DNA from: Mytilus galloprovincialis
Taxonomy: Eukaryota; Mollusca; Bivalvia; Mytilida; Mytilidae
Assembly: GCF_965363235.1 (NCBI RefSeq)
Contig: NC_134843.1
Span: 93,839,795 to 93,903,794 of the forward strand
Reading direction: 5' to 3'
DNA: 64,000 nucleotides
In this document: piece after piece, positions 51,355 through 61,979 of the stretch
Position numbering within the stretch: the first letter of the stretch is position 1
How the letters are laid out: each line of letters begins with the position of its first letter
Notes under the pieces: generated by a model
Seen by the model: the letters and a program-made list of their open reading frames with translations, nothing else
Told to the model about the DNA's origin: nothing
Databases searched by the model: none
Made by a program: the position numbers and the translations under genes

Positions 51355-51740
51355 AATGATAGTTGATAAATGTTTGACGTCCAGTGGCAGATTTAAAGAA
51401 TCCATTTTCAGAACGAAAACATCACGGGTAGTAAGGTCGTCATATCGAGAAGCGTTTAGTACAGTGATTTTGTCATAGTTTGGATAAGTTTGACATGGTT
51501 AATTTATGTTGCTTCCCTAAATTTTTGCCTCAGTTCTATTCACACGAGCAGATAAAAAGCAAATAAGATGCTTGAATCTGTATTGGAGGTCAAACGATCT
51601 ATATTGGAATTGTTGTCTCACGAAATTAACGCAGAATAAGCAAGATATCGGAATTGCTATGGTTTGGTTAAGCGATTGACATGGTTCGGTTAAGAGTCTA
51701 GAAAATCGTCATGGTTTTGGTCAAGATTGTCATGGTTTAT
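51355..51740 (+). repeat. Left arm of a 3.9-kb-span inverted repeat
   Basis: Contains 'cgggtagtaaggtcgtcata' and a series of 'tgacatggtt(c/t)ggttaag' motifs, matching the inverted arm at 54715-55230. Part of the arm (the reverse complement of about 51425-51500) stays open in the same frame as the other arm. Confidence 0.75.
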
Positions 51741-51998
51741 ATCGAAATAAAAATATATGTGTTTCACTTTAATACTGAAAATTTGATTGATAGCGCCTGT
51801 TATTGAACGAAGTTACACTTTATATTAACTGTCTGCGAAGAAAAAAAGCCTGTTTAACCAAATTTAGCGGGTTTAATCGTCAAAACGTAAGTTAAACATC
51901 TAGTTTTAAGTATGAGGTGGTATATTATTAAATGTGATTGAAAAATAAATTGAAATTCAAAGACCCACGTGTTATGTTGTCTGGTACATGTACATTTA

Positions 51999-53271
51999 GG
52001 GGACGACCATTTGATATTCTGGGGTGTGTGTGGGGGGAGGGGGGGCTGGAGGATTTGTTTTTGATCGGTTATTTATTTTTGTAAACTAAGAGGACAGATT
52101 ATTCATTTAGTGCACTATTGAAGCAAGATTTTTGATTTTCATTAAAGCAAGGGACTGATTATTCATTTTCACAACTATATTTATGATATTCAAAAACATA
52201 CAATTTTTAGATGATTTGTTTATTATAAATAATACATGTATAGTCAAGTCATTATGTACCATTTAATCAGAATTAATCATCATCTTTTGCAGAAATGAAT
52301 CTTTTATATTCCCAACTGCATATACATGTATTGCATACATACATAGTATTAATTTAAAAGTTTACTTGTAACTTGCCTCTATTTAAAATATTGGCAAACC
52401 TTTTTTTTAAGGGTTTTTGGAGCCACTGAAGGCCCAAGAAGCTATAGAACAAATGATGCAAAATCATGCTTTCTGGGTGTTCCAAAGAACCTTTCATAAT
52501 CTGAAAATGCAGTTTTGTTTTAATACTTTTTTGACAATATTTTGGTCTCAAAGCAAAATGTATAAATTCAGTGCAAGACTTAAGTTTCTAGGGACAACAT
52601 CAAAAGACCAATGTGGACGATAAAGCAAAATTGGAATTCTCATAGTTAAGTCGTGGCTGCTGTTTTTTAAACTCATGATCAAGTTCATAACACAAATTAC
52701 TAGATTACAAAATGAATGCAACACTAACAGAATACAGAAGGGCAATCAATGAACAAAAGACACAAAAAATCAGGGCTATGTATGAGGGAAGTCAGAACTT
52801 ACTTCTTGCAAGGCACTCGCCTTGAACACAATTAAATATGGAGAAAGACGTTTGGTTTTGAAATTTCCTACATGAGGCATTTGCCTCAATGAAGTAACGG
52901 CCCTGTTAAAATAAATGTGAGGTAAGGTTTCCTGAGACAACATACCTCAAGTTAAATGAACCCAATTTTCAGACATTTCAAGTATATTTAAATAATATTT
53001 ATGTTTTTATTATTAAAAATTTGGGAAGTGTTTCCCGTTTTTTTTTTTTTTTTGGAAAAGATGATCTTATGAAGAATCTGGTGCCATATCATACTTTTGA
53101 TTAGACCGGCTGAGTTATTTATTTTCAATACATTGCAAGTCGGGTACTTTTTTGTAATATATTTTCAAACTACCACAGATCAAACCATTTATTTTTGTGA
53201 TTATCAAGGCTGAGTTATTTATTTTCAACCCCCCCCCCCCCCACCCCCCCGAATATCAAATGGTCGTCCCC
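51999..53271. mobile_element. Harbinger-like TIR element, 1.27 kb
   Basis: Inverted ends GGGGACGACCATTTGATATT / AATATCAAATGGTCGTCCCC, each followed inward by a G- or C-run. TTA lies on both sides (51996-51998 and 53272-53274). A TTA/TWA duplication fits PIF/Harbinger; inferred. The interior has inverted 'ttatttattttt' stretches; the ORFs near 52350-52745 are not transposase-like. Confidence 0.78.
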
Positions 53272-53497
53272 TTAAACTGTATACGACCTTAATTTAGACC
53301 TGGCTAGACAAGAAATCATCGTTTGTAATAGGACAGAACGGATTATAAGATGGACGAAGAATAAACAGATGGTAAGTTTGTTGATATATATCACAAGTAC
53401 ACTTCATTTGAGCTTCTTAGATATTTTTGTGCTATCTATATTTGCCGTTTATCATTTTTGCTTATTTGATTTCAATTTACTAGGTAATATCAAATGT

Positions 53498-53925
53498 GGT
53501 CCGAGTACACAGTTATCGTCGAATATAGCCCCTAGTGTGGACAGTGTCTTACTTGTCATTTTTTTTATACCCCTTCCAACTTATTTATTTATGTTTTATG
53601 CCTCAAGTAGCAAGAAGGGGGATAAAACTGCACTGTAAAAAAATTTGATTCACGAATTTTAATGTAAAGTAGTGATTTGGTCAAGTTGAAAAAGGTAAAA
53701 AATTAGCATTTCGGAAGCTGTCAAAAGATTTCAAGACCCTCTTCACATAAAGTTGTCCATATTTTGAGTTAAAGCTGATGAAGTTTTCTATAATTTTGAT
53801 ATAATTTGTCCCAAAAGTAGTACAACACACTGTAAAAAATTTATGGAGAAAGCGCAGGTGGGATTTTTTTATTTCCATTTATTGCCTAAAAGAAATGCAC
53901 TACGAAATAACTGTGTACTCGGACC
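53498..53925. mobile_element. 428-bp TIR element with 4-bp duplication
   Basis: Ends GGTCCGAGTACACAGTTAT and its complement are perfect; ATGT flanks both sides (53494-53497, 53926-53929). Non-coding MITE; superfamily not assigned. Confidence 0.8.
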
Positions 53926-54179
53926 ATGTAAGATGACGTGGGAAATACATAAACGAGACAGCAAACCAACAACACAAACATAAATTCTTCAACAATAGGA
54001 TGAATTAAATAGGCCAAACTCTATATCTGCCTGTTTCTATAAAATGGGTAAAACAGAGACAACCAGAGATCTGAAACCATCAAACTATTCTCAGTATAGC
54101 GTAAATATTGGCAGCAGAATAACATACTGAAATTTAAAAGAAGCTATCTTAGAATCATGACTTTTTATCATTTGTTATT

Positions 54180-54630
54180 TGTTTGAAACTAGGTCCCACT
54201 AAATGTCAGTACTTTTTTGTGTCTTTAGTGTTTCTGCTACTTGATTTTCTTGTTTAAACCCGATCTGGTGAGTTTACATGTGTTGCATGGTTAAGGCGAA
54301 GAAGAGGTTGAGGAACCCGCAAACATGTTTTACTCCACAATAATTTGTATATACTGTCTCAAGTTAAGTGTCTGTAATGCCATGAATATCGTATTTGACT
54401 GTGTATCATATTTTGCTTTTTATTTTGGACAGAAATTAGGTTGATGATTTTCTAATTGGAATTCCTATACATTGAATTTTCTCGCAACCTTTTATATCTT
54501 GCTAAGAAATATGGTTTTGCTCATTGTTGAATGTTGAAGGCCTTTTGATGACAAAAAGCTGCTAACATCTACGTCATTTGATCTCAGGTGGATAGTTATC
54601 TCCTTAGCAATCATATGCATCTACTTATAA
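54180..54630 (+). mobile_element. Decayed retroelement tail
   Basis: Contains 'gtgtttctgctacttg', 'tgtctcaagttaagtgt', 'cattgttgaa..gaaggcc' and a terminal 'cttagcaatcatatgcatct', in the order of the longer copy at 44560-44890. Old and diverged. Confidence 0.5.
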
Positions 54631-54714
54631 CATATTACTACATTGTATGTGCGTTTTTATGTCCCTTTGTGTTTCAAATGAAACAATTGTTGTTAATTTA
54701 GATAGTAACTCTTC

Positions 54715-55230
54715 ATTATACACGACAAGAATTACATAACTGAACCATGTCGAACATAAACTTAACCATGACACGAATGAACCAAACCATGACACAGATA
54801 TTTCAGTAATTTTGAATTGGTTGCAAAAGTAGGTATTTTTTTAGAATAATTGACCGCAGTGTTATATCACGAAGATATATGTGATGTAAGAAAATAACGT
54901 TGTTTATGCACAATAAACCAATAGCCAGTTTTAAATTTTGACATACGCAAGCTTTGTTCTGTGTTAAATCATTAACCATATGATAAAACTTGTGATGTAC
55001 TAACATATTTACTTTATACAAAGATATTTTCCAGCTTAAATTAATGATCAGAAGCTCCGTTTACAAAATATCCCAATGTTTACATTTTTCCACTGATTGT
55101 CATCAAAAAGACTTAACACCGTCATGTCAAACTTATCCAAACTATGACAAAATCACTGTACTAAACGCTCCTCGATATGACGACCTTACTACCCGTGAAC
55201 ATGATGAAAACCCACTAGGACTAGGACTGT
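54715..55230 (-). repeat. Right arm of the inverted repeat
   Basis: Carries the complement of the 51355-51740 arm: 'aaccatgacacgaatgaacc' motifs and the segment coding YPNYDKITVLNAPRYDDLTT on the plus strand. The arms enclose the elements at 51999-53271 and 53498-53925. Whether this is a large transposon, a segmental inversion or a decayed gene pair is unclear. Confidence 0.7.
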
Positions 55231-55254
55231 AAATGGAAACATTGATTTCGTGAT

Positions 55255-55830
55255 TACTAAATAAAATAAAACCTATGATATATACAACTCGAACACACCC
55301 GCGAAATCGCGGGCATATACAGCTTGTGAACTCGGTTGTAGGATGATTTTTTGTTATAGATATTATGTATGGAGAATTTCATAGAAGGTATCAACAGCCC
55401 TCTCCCTTTTTCCAAAGTCCGATATTGGTTTCCTTTCTGTTAAATTCAATTATTTTCGTGTTTCTGGCCTCAGACCACAATTATTCTTCTCCTTTGCTAC
55501 AATGCATCTTTTGGTAAAAGTCAAATTAAATTTGAAATTTGCACCGCTTCAAACATGAAGTCTTATCTATTACTAAAAGTTAGTCTGATGTCGGAATCAA
55601 TATCCGGACTCCTTTGTCGTTTTTCTCCAAACATGTCTCAATCTGAATAATCATAAGAATGGATGACAAATGCGACTATGCATGTTACCAATAGAACACA
55701 GAGGCATGATGATTAATTCATCCTGGAAAAAGAGAAGCGACACACAAAAGTATATAGTATAGTATAGATGACTCAGAAAGCTGTATACCTGGTATGATTA
55801 TGATTATATACAGCTTGTGTGATTTGAGAA
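55255..55830. repeat. Repeat with CCCGCGAAATCGCGGG hairpin head, copy 1
   Basis: Starts 'aacacacccgcgaaatcgcgg', a small perfect stem. The same head is at 58170-58205 followed by related sequence; here the body extends toward a second 'tatacagcttgtg' at about 55810. Family not recognised, non-coding. Confidence 0.55.
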
Positions 55831-55983
55831 GGCCCGAGGAGAACATTAAATATAACTTCATATTGCCTGCTTTCCTGAAAAGTCTACCACACCAATGTTA
55901 CAACGCATTCAATCACTGACCACTAACTTCATAACCCCAGTCATGACTGCGAGTTAGGTTATATATAAATAAGCTATAAAATC

Positions 55984-56190
55984 GAGAATGGAAATTGGGA
56001 ATGTGTCAAGAAGACAACAACTCGACCAAAGAGAAGTAAACTACCAAAGGTCACCAATGGGTCTTCAAAACAGCTAAAAAATACCACACCCATGCAGCGA
56101 CGGGCTTCAGCTGACCCCTTAACAAAAATGTGTACATGTATACTAGTTCAGTGAAAATGGACATCCAACTAAACTCCAAAACACACAAAT
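55984..56190 (-). mobile_element. Solo 3' tail of the reverse-transcriptase retroelement family, inverted
   Basis: On the minus strand it reads 'ggggtcagctgaagcccgtc', 'tgaagacccattggtgacc' and 'cattcccaatttccattctc', matching the tails at 7960, 42825 and 61315. 5'-truncated. Confidence 0.75.
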
Positions 56191-56522
56191 CAACGTACAT
56201 GATTGTGAACATGGCAAACAATTATAATTTTTCTTTCATTCAAATAAAACATCATAAGCTCGTCGTCGAATCATCGACTGTTTCTCGAGGAGTAACAATA
56301 TAGCTCGGTGTTGTTCGATTTCACCCAGTTTAAAAAAAATAAAAATATAAGGAAACGGTATATTTCTTTCGCAAAGCAATTTTAGCACAAAACCTAACGG
56401 CATAGCTATGGAAGAGGTTCATTTAAAATTGTTCGTTTTCATTCTAATTAAACGTAGAACTCTGATTTCGTTATACTCGGTCTCCAATGCAAGACAAGAC
56501 AATTTTATTCTTTAAAACTTTT

Positions 56523-56979
56523 TAGTACGCCGCTAGATTAAAACTGACGAGGAAAGGTAACACACGGCCAGCGAAAGCTCTTTTTTTGAGAGCCCAGGTG
56601 GTCGTGTGGTCTAGCGGGACGGCTGCAGTGCAGGCGATTTGGTGTCAGGATATCACAGTAGCATGAGTTCGAATCCCGGCGAGGGAAGAACCAAAAATTT
56701 GCGAAAGCAAATTTACAGATCTAACATTGTTGGGTTGATGTTTAGACGAGTTGTATATATATATATCCCAACAATGTTAGATCTGTAAATTTGCTTTCGC
56801 AAAACTTTTGTTCTTCCCTCGTCGGCATTCGAACCAATGCTACTGAGATATCGTGACACCAAATCGCCTGCACTGTATAGCCGTCCCGCTAGACCACACG
56901 ACCACCTGGGCTTCGTAAAAACGAAGCTTTCGGTGGCCGTGTGTTACTTTCCACGTCAATTTTAATCTACGTCGTACTA
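56523..56979. mobile_element. Foldback made of two inverted tRNA-derived SINE copies
   Basis: Two arms of about 210 bp, roughly 85-90% complementary by eye. The left arm has a Pol III A-box (TGGTCTAGCGG, 56607-56617) and B-box (GTTCGAATCCC, 56667-56677) in tRNA-like spacing; the right arm has the inverse, with a decayed B-box (TTCGAATGCC). Each arm also has a small local hairpin around 'aaagct...gaga/aagct'. Arms meet at an AT-rich loop near 56750. tRNA-derived SINE heads are common in molluscs; the palindromic arrangement is the unusual part. Confidence 0.85.
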
Positions 56980-57306
56980 CAGTACATGACATATAAGGCA
57001 TGGAGAAGTTATTTTTACAGATCAGCTAAATTATCTATATATATAGTAATTAATGTACGATACAGTCACAGAAAATAATTATATTTATAAGTACGTCTCA
57101 GCCAGTGACAACTCTACAACAGATTAATCCATCGGATCACCAGCAGTGATGGTGATACATGGCTGTGTACATTATGTATATACAACTCGTCTAAACATAT
57201 ATATATGCAAGAAGTTATTATAATAGAAAAACAAATAGACAAAGGCTAACCAGGAAGACCTGCTACTGATTTTATAACCTTTATAAATTTGCATATATTT
57301 TTAAAC

Positions 57307-57699
57307 TTATTTTTTTGTGTTGTCAAGTAAATATTTACAAAATTTAATTATATTTACTCTGTTACAATAACAATTATCCAAAAACAGTTTTCTTGAGACG
57401 TCTAGGGATCTACAATTCAAAAGAAAGTGAAATTCATCGCCGAATTCTTGACATTGACATAAATTACAATATCTCATTTCTCTATCTAAACCTATCCATC
57501 TTCCAGTTTCAATTGGTAATCTATGATTACCAGTTCTAAATCTACAAAATATAACCCAATCTCTATCTGGTAATATATTTAAATATTTTTCGAATTCAAA
57601 CTTATCCTTATATAATCTATATGATAAACCTTTTGACGAATTACATATATTTGAACGCCAGTTTTGTTGAAATTGGTCAAATAACTTCTGTTTTAAACT
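57307..57699 (-). mobile_element. LINE fragment: C-terminal end of a reverse-transcriptase ORF
   Basis: An open minus-strand frame of about 130 codons to a TAA at 57307-57309, without an ATG. It reads FRTGNHRLPIETGRW, then CNLC..C, GDEFHFLLNC, the cysteine/histidine tail found at the C-terminus of many CR1/L2/RTE-type LINE proteins. The reverse-transcriptase domain is missing upstream, so the copy is 5'-truncated by whatever lies at 57700-57720. Clade not fixed. Confidence 0.8.
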
Positions 57700-57716
57700 A
57701 TTACTCAGTCATTTTG

Positions 57717-57863
57717 AACAGATATATCATGTTAAGGAGGGGTATTTGCGAAAAAATACCAGTCGAGAGAATGTTAAATTTCACGAGCCGTAAGGCGAGG
57801 GAAATTCATTCTCAAGACTGGTATTTTTCGCAAATACCCCTCAATAACATGATATATCTGTTT
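57717..57863. mobile_element. 147-bp foldback
   Basis: Arms begin AACAGATATATCATGTTA and include GGGGTATTTGCG; about 57 bp each, with a few mismatches. The loop holds GAGCCGTAAGGCGAG. A related but diverged 'ggcaaataccacgg' block follows at 57930-58010. Same plan as 43652-43816. Confidence 0.85.
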
Positions 57864-58164
57864 AATTACACCGAATGTTAATGTACTAAAACGCATTGAT
57901 GATCGTGACGTTACAAGCGTCCAGTCGGATAGAGTATTTTTTGGCAAATACCACGGCAGAGAGGGTAAAAAAGGCATATCCTTTTAGCAAATACCCCGGC
58001 GGCGTTAAAAATGAACGATATTCATTTGATAACAGTAAATTGGTGAAAAATACACTGGCTATTAACCAATCAAAACCCCGGATTCTTACTTAAGGTGTAA
58101 TTATGTGCTAAAGCCAGTTTGTGCTAACCAAATATTACTATAACCACATGAATCAAGAATATAT

Positions 58165-58880
58165 TTTATAAACACTAGAACACACCCGTGATATCGCGGG
58201 TCTGTGACTGAATTAAAGTATATAACTATGCGCAAGCCTTATCTTAGTATTAGTACTGTCATCTGATAAAGTCATGCCGATTATAAGATACACAATTTTC
58301 TCTGCTTTCAAATCTTTCTGTTTGAACCCGTCGAACTGGGACTTATCAATTGTTGGTAATATTAAATATTTGGGAAAAAAAAAGGTCCTGGAATGGAGTA
58401 TTTTTTAATCAACAGCATTGTCCTATATTAGTTATGAATAAAGTTGAATTCTTTGATTCGCTGTTTTACGTCATGCCCGCTAACAAATTGAAACTTATTT
58501 TTAGTCCAGATTTTTAGTATTCGTATTGTTATCTTAGAAAGTCTTACGGATTAAAATACTACAATAGGTAACAATTTGACAATTTAGTAGTGTCAACCCT
58601 GTGATTATCACCCGTTTATATATAGCATATTAATCCTGAATACACCGTTTGGTGGTGCGCCTGTCAGATGCGGAACGTACAGATAAGGTAATAGGTAACA
58701 GGTGATTATACTATTGGTATCGATATCGGACTCGACCCGGAACTTCCTAATTATTGGCGATATTAAATACGTGGAAAACAAAAGGGCCTGGAGTGGTGTA
58801 ATTTTTAATCTACACCTTTGTACTATATTAGTTGTATATAAAGTTGAATTCCTTGATTCGTCGTTTTTACGTGATGACGG
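58165..58880. repeat. Repeat with CCCGTGATATCGCGGG head, two tandem copies
   Basis: Copy a starts at about 58175; copy b starts near 58585 with the head decayed. Both contain 'ggtcctgga(a/g)tgg', 'ctatattagtt' and 'aaagttgaatt(c/t)(t/c)ttgattcg' in order. Copy b is then interrupted by the MITE at 58886-59336. Related to 55255-55830. Confidence 0.65.
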
Positions 58881-58885
58881 CTGAC

Positions 58886-59336
58886 GGATCTCCTGTAGTT
58901 GGTGATCGCAATACTGGTATACCAGTATTGTCCACAATACTGGTATAAAAATTTTGTACCAGTATTGTATTCCAGTATTGTGCTTTTTTTAAATAAACAA
59001 TATAGGTAATTAATCTTTTGTTAAAGGTGTCACATATATGCATAATGAAATTAACATATGACATGACAATTTTATTAGGAATGATTGTGTTTAACTGATG
59101 ATGCCATAGATGTGATTGTCATCAAATAAAACTTTAAATCTTCGATGTCCAGTTAATCTCCCTTTGATCTTCAATATAGTCTAGTCAACAATACAACTAC
59201 AATACTGGTATATCAGTAATGTACCAGTATTGCTGTTTTTTTTATAAAAAGTAACAATACTGGTACAAAATTTTTATACCAGTATTGTGGACAATACTGG
59301 TATACCAGTATTACGATCACCAACTACAGGAGATCC
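58886..59336. mobile_element. 451-bp MITE with 8-bp duplication and multi-palindromic arms
   Basis: Inverted ends GGATCTCCTGTAGTTGGTGA and complement; CGGCTGAC flanks both sides (58878-58885, 59337-59344). Each arm holds several copies of AATACTGGTATACCAGTATT, itself a perfect palindrome, so the arms can fold locally as well as with each other. hAT-like by duplication length; inferred. Confidence 0.88.
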
Positions 59337-59344
59337 CGGCTGAC

Positions 59345-60399
59345 AAATTGGACCTCGTAATTTTAGTATTATAGATAACCCATTCAGACTTACAATTATT
59401 CTGTGAATATTTTAAAAACATAAAGTTATACAAAATGTGTGACAACTTATTTTCTTTGCCATTGACAATTCTACACCAATAATTACCATACGCAGTTTAA
59501 CATACGGCATTACCGAATCAGAGTTCTATATTTTTATTAAACTGGTTGGATACAGATGAGGATAAACGTGTATGTTTAATTATCTGCTTCAAATGTGCTA
59601 TACAATACTAGCAGCGCATTTGTTTTATTAAGCATTCGGAATTTGTTCGAACTTAATAACACCACAAAGAAACAAATATAACTCGATACATTCTAAACTA
59701 TTTTTATCGGAGTTGGTTTAAGTGCTTATTAAATAATTTACCTCTTAATTATATGTAAATTGGTGAAATTTGAGTATTTCAGTAATGTATTATTTTATTT
59801 ATTCAGTAAAACGACGATTGTGTATCATGTGTATTAAAGATTTAAATTTTTTTGTGGATAGATCTACTTTTAATTTAAAAACAGGTTTGAAATTTGTTTG
59901 AATTATTTACCGAGAATAATAAAAACTACCCCACGTAGCTTTTAAATCTCTTTTTTTATGTTTCAATATAGGAATAAAGGTGCAGTAAATAAGGGTTTTC
60001 CTGAAAACATAAACATAAAGTGAGCAGTAATTGTTGTTCTCTGCTGTCTCTGTCTGCTGTCTCTCTTTGGAAATGAAATAAAGTAAGAATTATAATGCGA
60101 CTAACCATTATACCTTGACAGAAGTAAAACAGTAAACAAGAAACAAGAACTAGGATTCTGATTCATTGATTTCATTATTCTATGACAGCTTTGCATTTAG
60201 CAAAAATACAACAACTTGAATAATTAAGTTGGACGCGTTAACCGGCGATCTAAGTAAAGCATATATATATAAGCATACATGCACCAACTCGTTATTCAAA
60301 GTAATACGAGGTCTATTATCGTTAGGCTGTTAATGGTTTGGTGTGACTGTGATACCACTTTCCTTTTAATTTAATACTTGAGTTAAGATTGTTTAAATG
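59345..60399. other. No gene or repeat recognised
   Basis: AT-rich sequence after the repeat at 58165. A 'tctgctgtctctgtctgctgtctctc' type microsatellite-like patch lies near 60040. Nothing else supportable. Confidence 0.4.
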
Positions 60400-61645
60400 T
60401 TATTCTTTGTTATATCTATGCTATTACTTTAAATAAAGCTAATGATATCAATGACCACTGCCCTTTCCTCGATCTTGATATCTATATCATAAGCGGGAAG
60501 CTTAATACAAAAATTTATGATAAAAGAGATGATTTTTCATTTCCTATTGTTAATTATCCATTTTTAGATGGTGACGTTCCCTTGTCACCATCTTATGGTG
60601 TTTATATATCTCAACTTGTACGATTCGCTCGTGTATGTAACAATGTATTAGATTTTAGCGAGAGAAATTTATGTATTACTGAAAAATTATTACACCAGGG
60701 TTTTCGATATCACAAACTGGTCAAAACATTTACTAAATTTTATCACCGGTATAAGGAAATAATTCGTAAATATAACTCAACATGCAGACATCTTATACGT
60801 TCAGGTATTTCACATCCAAAATTTTATGGAAATATTCTTTATAAAGCACAAAAATGTCAGTATTCTCCTCAGAAACTAACAAAACCTTTAAATAGACTTA
60901 TTAAAAGGGGATATAGTTACGATACTGTTGTCAGGTCATTAAAGATTGCATATTTTGGCTTTAACATTGATTCACTGATAGGGTCTTTGCATCGGAACTA
61001 AACACATTTATTTCTAAAAAAACAGTTGTTGGCATGACACGGGTTATGTTCTTCTCATATATTTTATGATAGTATGATACTAAACCCCTAACGGGAGGGA
61101 TTGTACCTGATATTCATATGATGAAGACATAATCTTTCAATCAGTTTAATTGAGGTCTGGAGCTGGCATGTCAGTTAACTGCTAGTAGTCTGTTGTTATT
61201 TATGTATTATTGTCATTTTATTTATTTTCTTTTGTTACATCTTTTGACATCAGACTCGGACTTCTCTTGAACTGAATTTTAATATGCGTATTGTTATTCT
61301 TTTACTTTTCTACATTGGCTAGAGGTATAGGGGGAGGGTTGAGATCTCATAAACATGTTTAACCCCGCCGCAATTTTGCGCCTGTCCCAAGTCAGGAGCC
61401 TCTGGCCTTTGTTAGTCTTGTATGATTTTAAATTTTAGTTTCTTGTGTATAATTCGGAGTTTAGTATGACGTCCATTATCACTGTACTATTATGCATATT
61501 TTAGGGGCCAGCTGAAGGACACCTACGGGTGCGGGAATTCTCGCTACATTGAAGACCCATTGGTTGCCTTCGGCTGTTGTTTGCTCTATGGTCGGGTGGT
61601 TGTCGCTTTGACATATTCACCATTTCCTTTCTCAATTTTATTAAT
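60400..61645 (+). mobile_element. 3' part of a reverse-transcriptase retroelement with its non-coding tail
   Basis: An open frame to the stop at about 60999-61001 reads CPFLDLDIYI, GKLNTKIYDKRDDFSFP, SYGVYISQLVRFARVC and ITEKLLHQGFRYHKL. I know this as the C-terminal part of a reverse-transcriptase protein family common in aquatic invertebrates, with a Penelope-like or LINE-like layout (family not certain). About 300 bp later comes the tail (61315-61645) shared with solo copies at 7960, 42825 and 55984. The element appears truncated at its 5' side, and is best treated as a dead copy. Confidence 0.75.
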
Positions 61646-61915
61646 GATTATGTTCATAATTGAGCTTTCTTTAATAAAATATTTCGTATTTCGTATTTAA
61701 TAATATTCAGTAACTGCTAGTGTATGACTACATCTGTGAAGGCACCGGTGCATTGAGTCCTCCACAAATGACAAATCTATTATCATATGCCATTAATCAA
61801 TACAAGATACAAGTTTTGTTGTTTTCTCTCTTTTTTTTTTTTTACATAGATGAAACATTTCATTTCGAATATAATATCAGATAGTTTAGAATAACTTTAG
61901 GGCATTGTGTTCATA

Positions 61916-61964
61916 TATATATATACTGAGACTACTATGTGTTATAGTAGTCTCAGATATATAT
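61916..61964. repeat. 49-bp perfect-stem hairpin
   Basis: ACTGAGACTACTAT and its complement around a GTGTT loop, extended by AT repeats. Possible tiny foldback or miRNA-like stem; too short to assign. Confidence 0.7.
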
Positions 61965-61979
61965 CAAATCTTAAAATGA

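Noticed and set aside
53369-53638. 89-codon plus-strand ORF with hydrophobic stretches
   Set aside because: It runs across the left border of the TIR element at 53498-53925, so its frame is an accident of insertion.
55044-55232. 62-codon plus-strand ORF with a plausible peptide
   Set aside because: Lies in the arm of an inverted repeat and ends in low-complexity GLGL; not supported as a gene on its own, kept as an observation.
56585-56690. A true tRNA gene
   Set aside because: A- and B-boxes are present but the acceptor stem and cloverleaf do not close; it is a tRNA-derived SINE head in a foldback.
61916-61964. microRNA precursor
   Set aside because: Stem is largely AT repeat and only about 22 bp of stem; no sign of a conserved mature sequence. 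Left as a plain hairpin.
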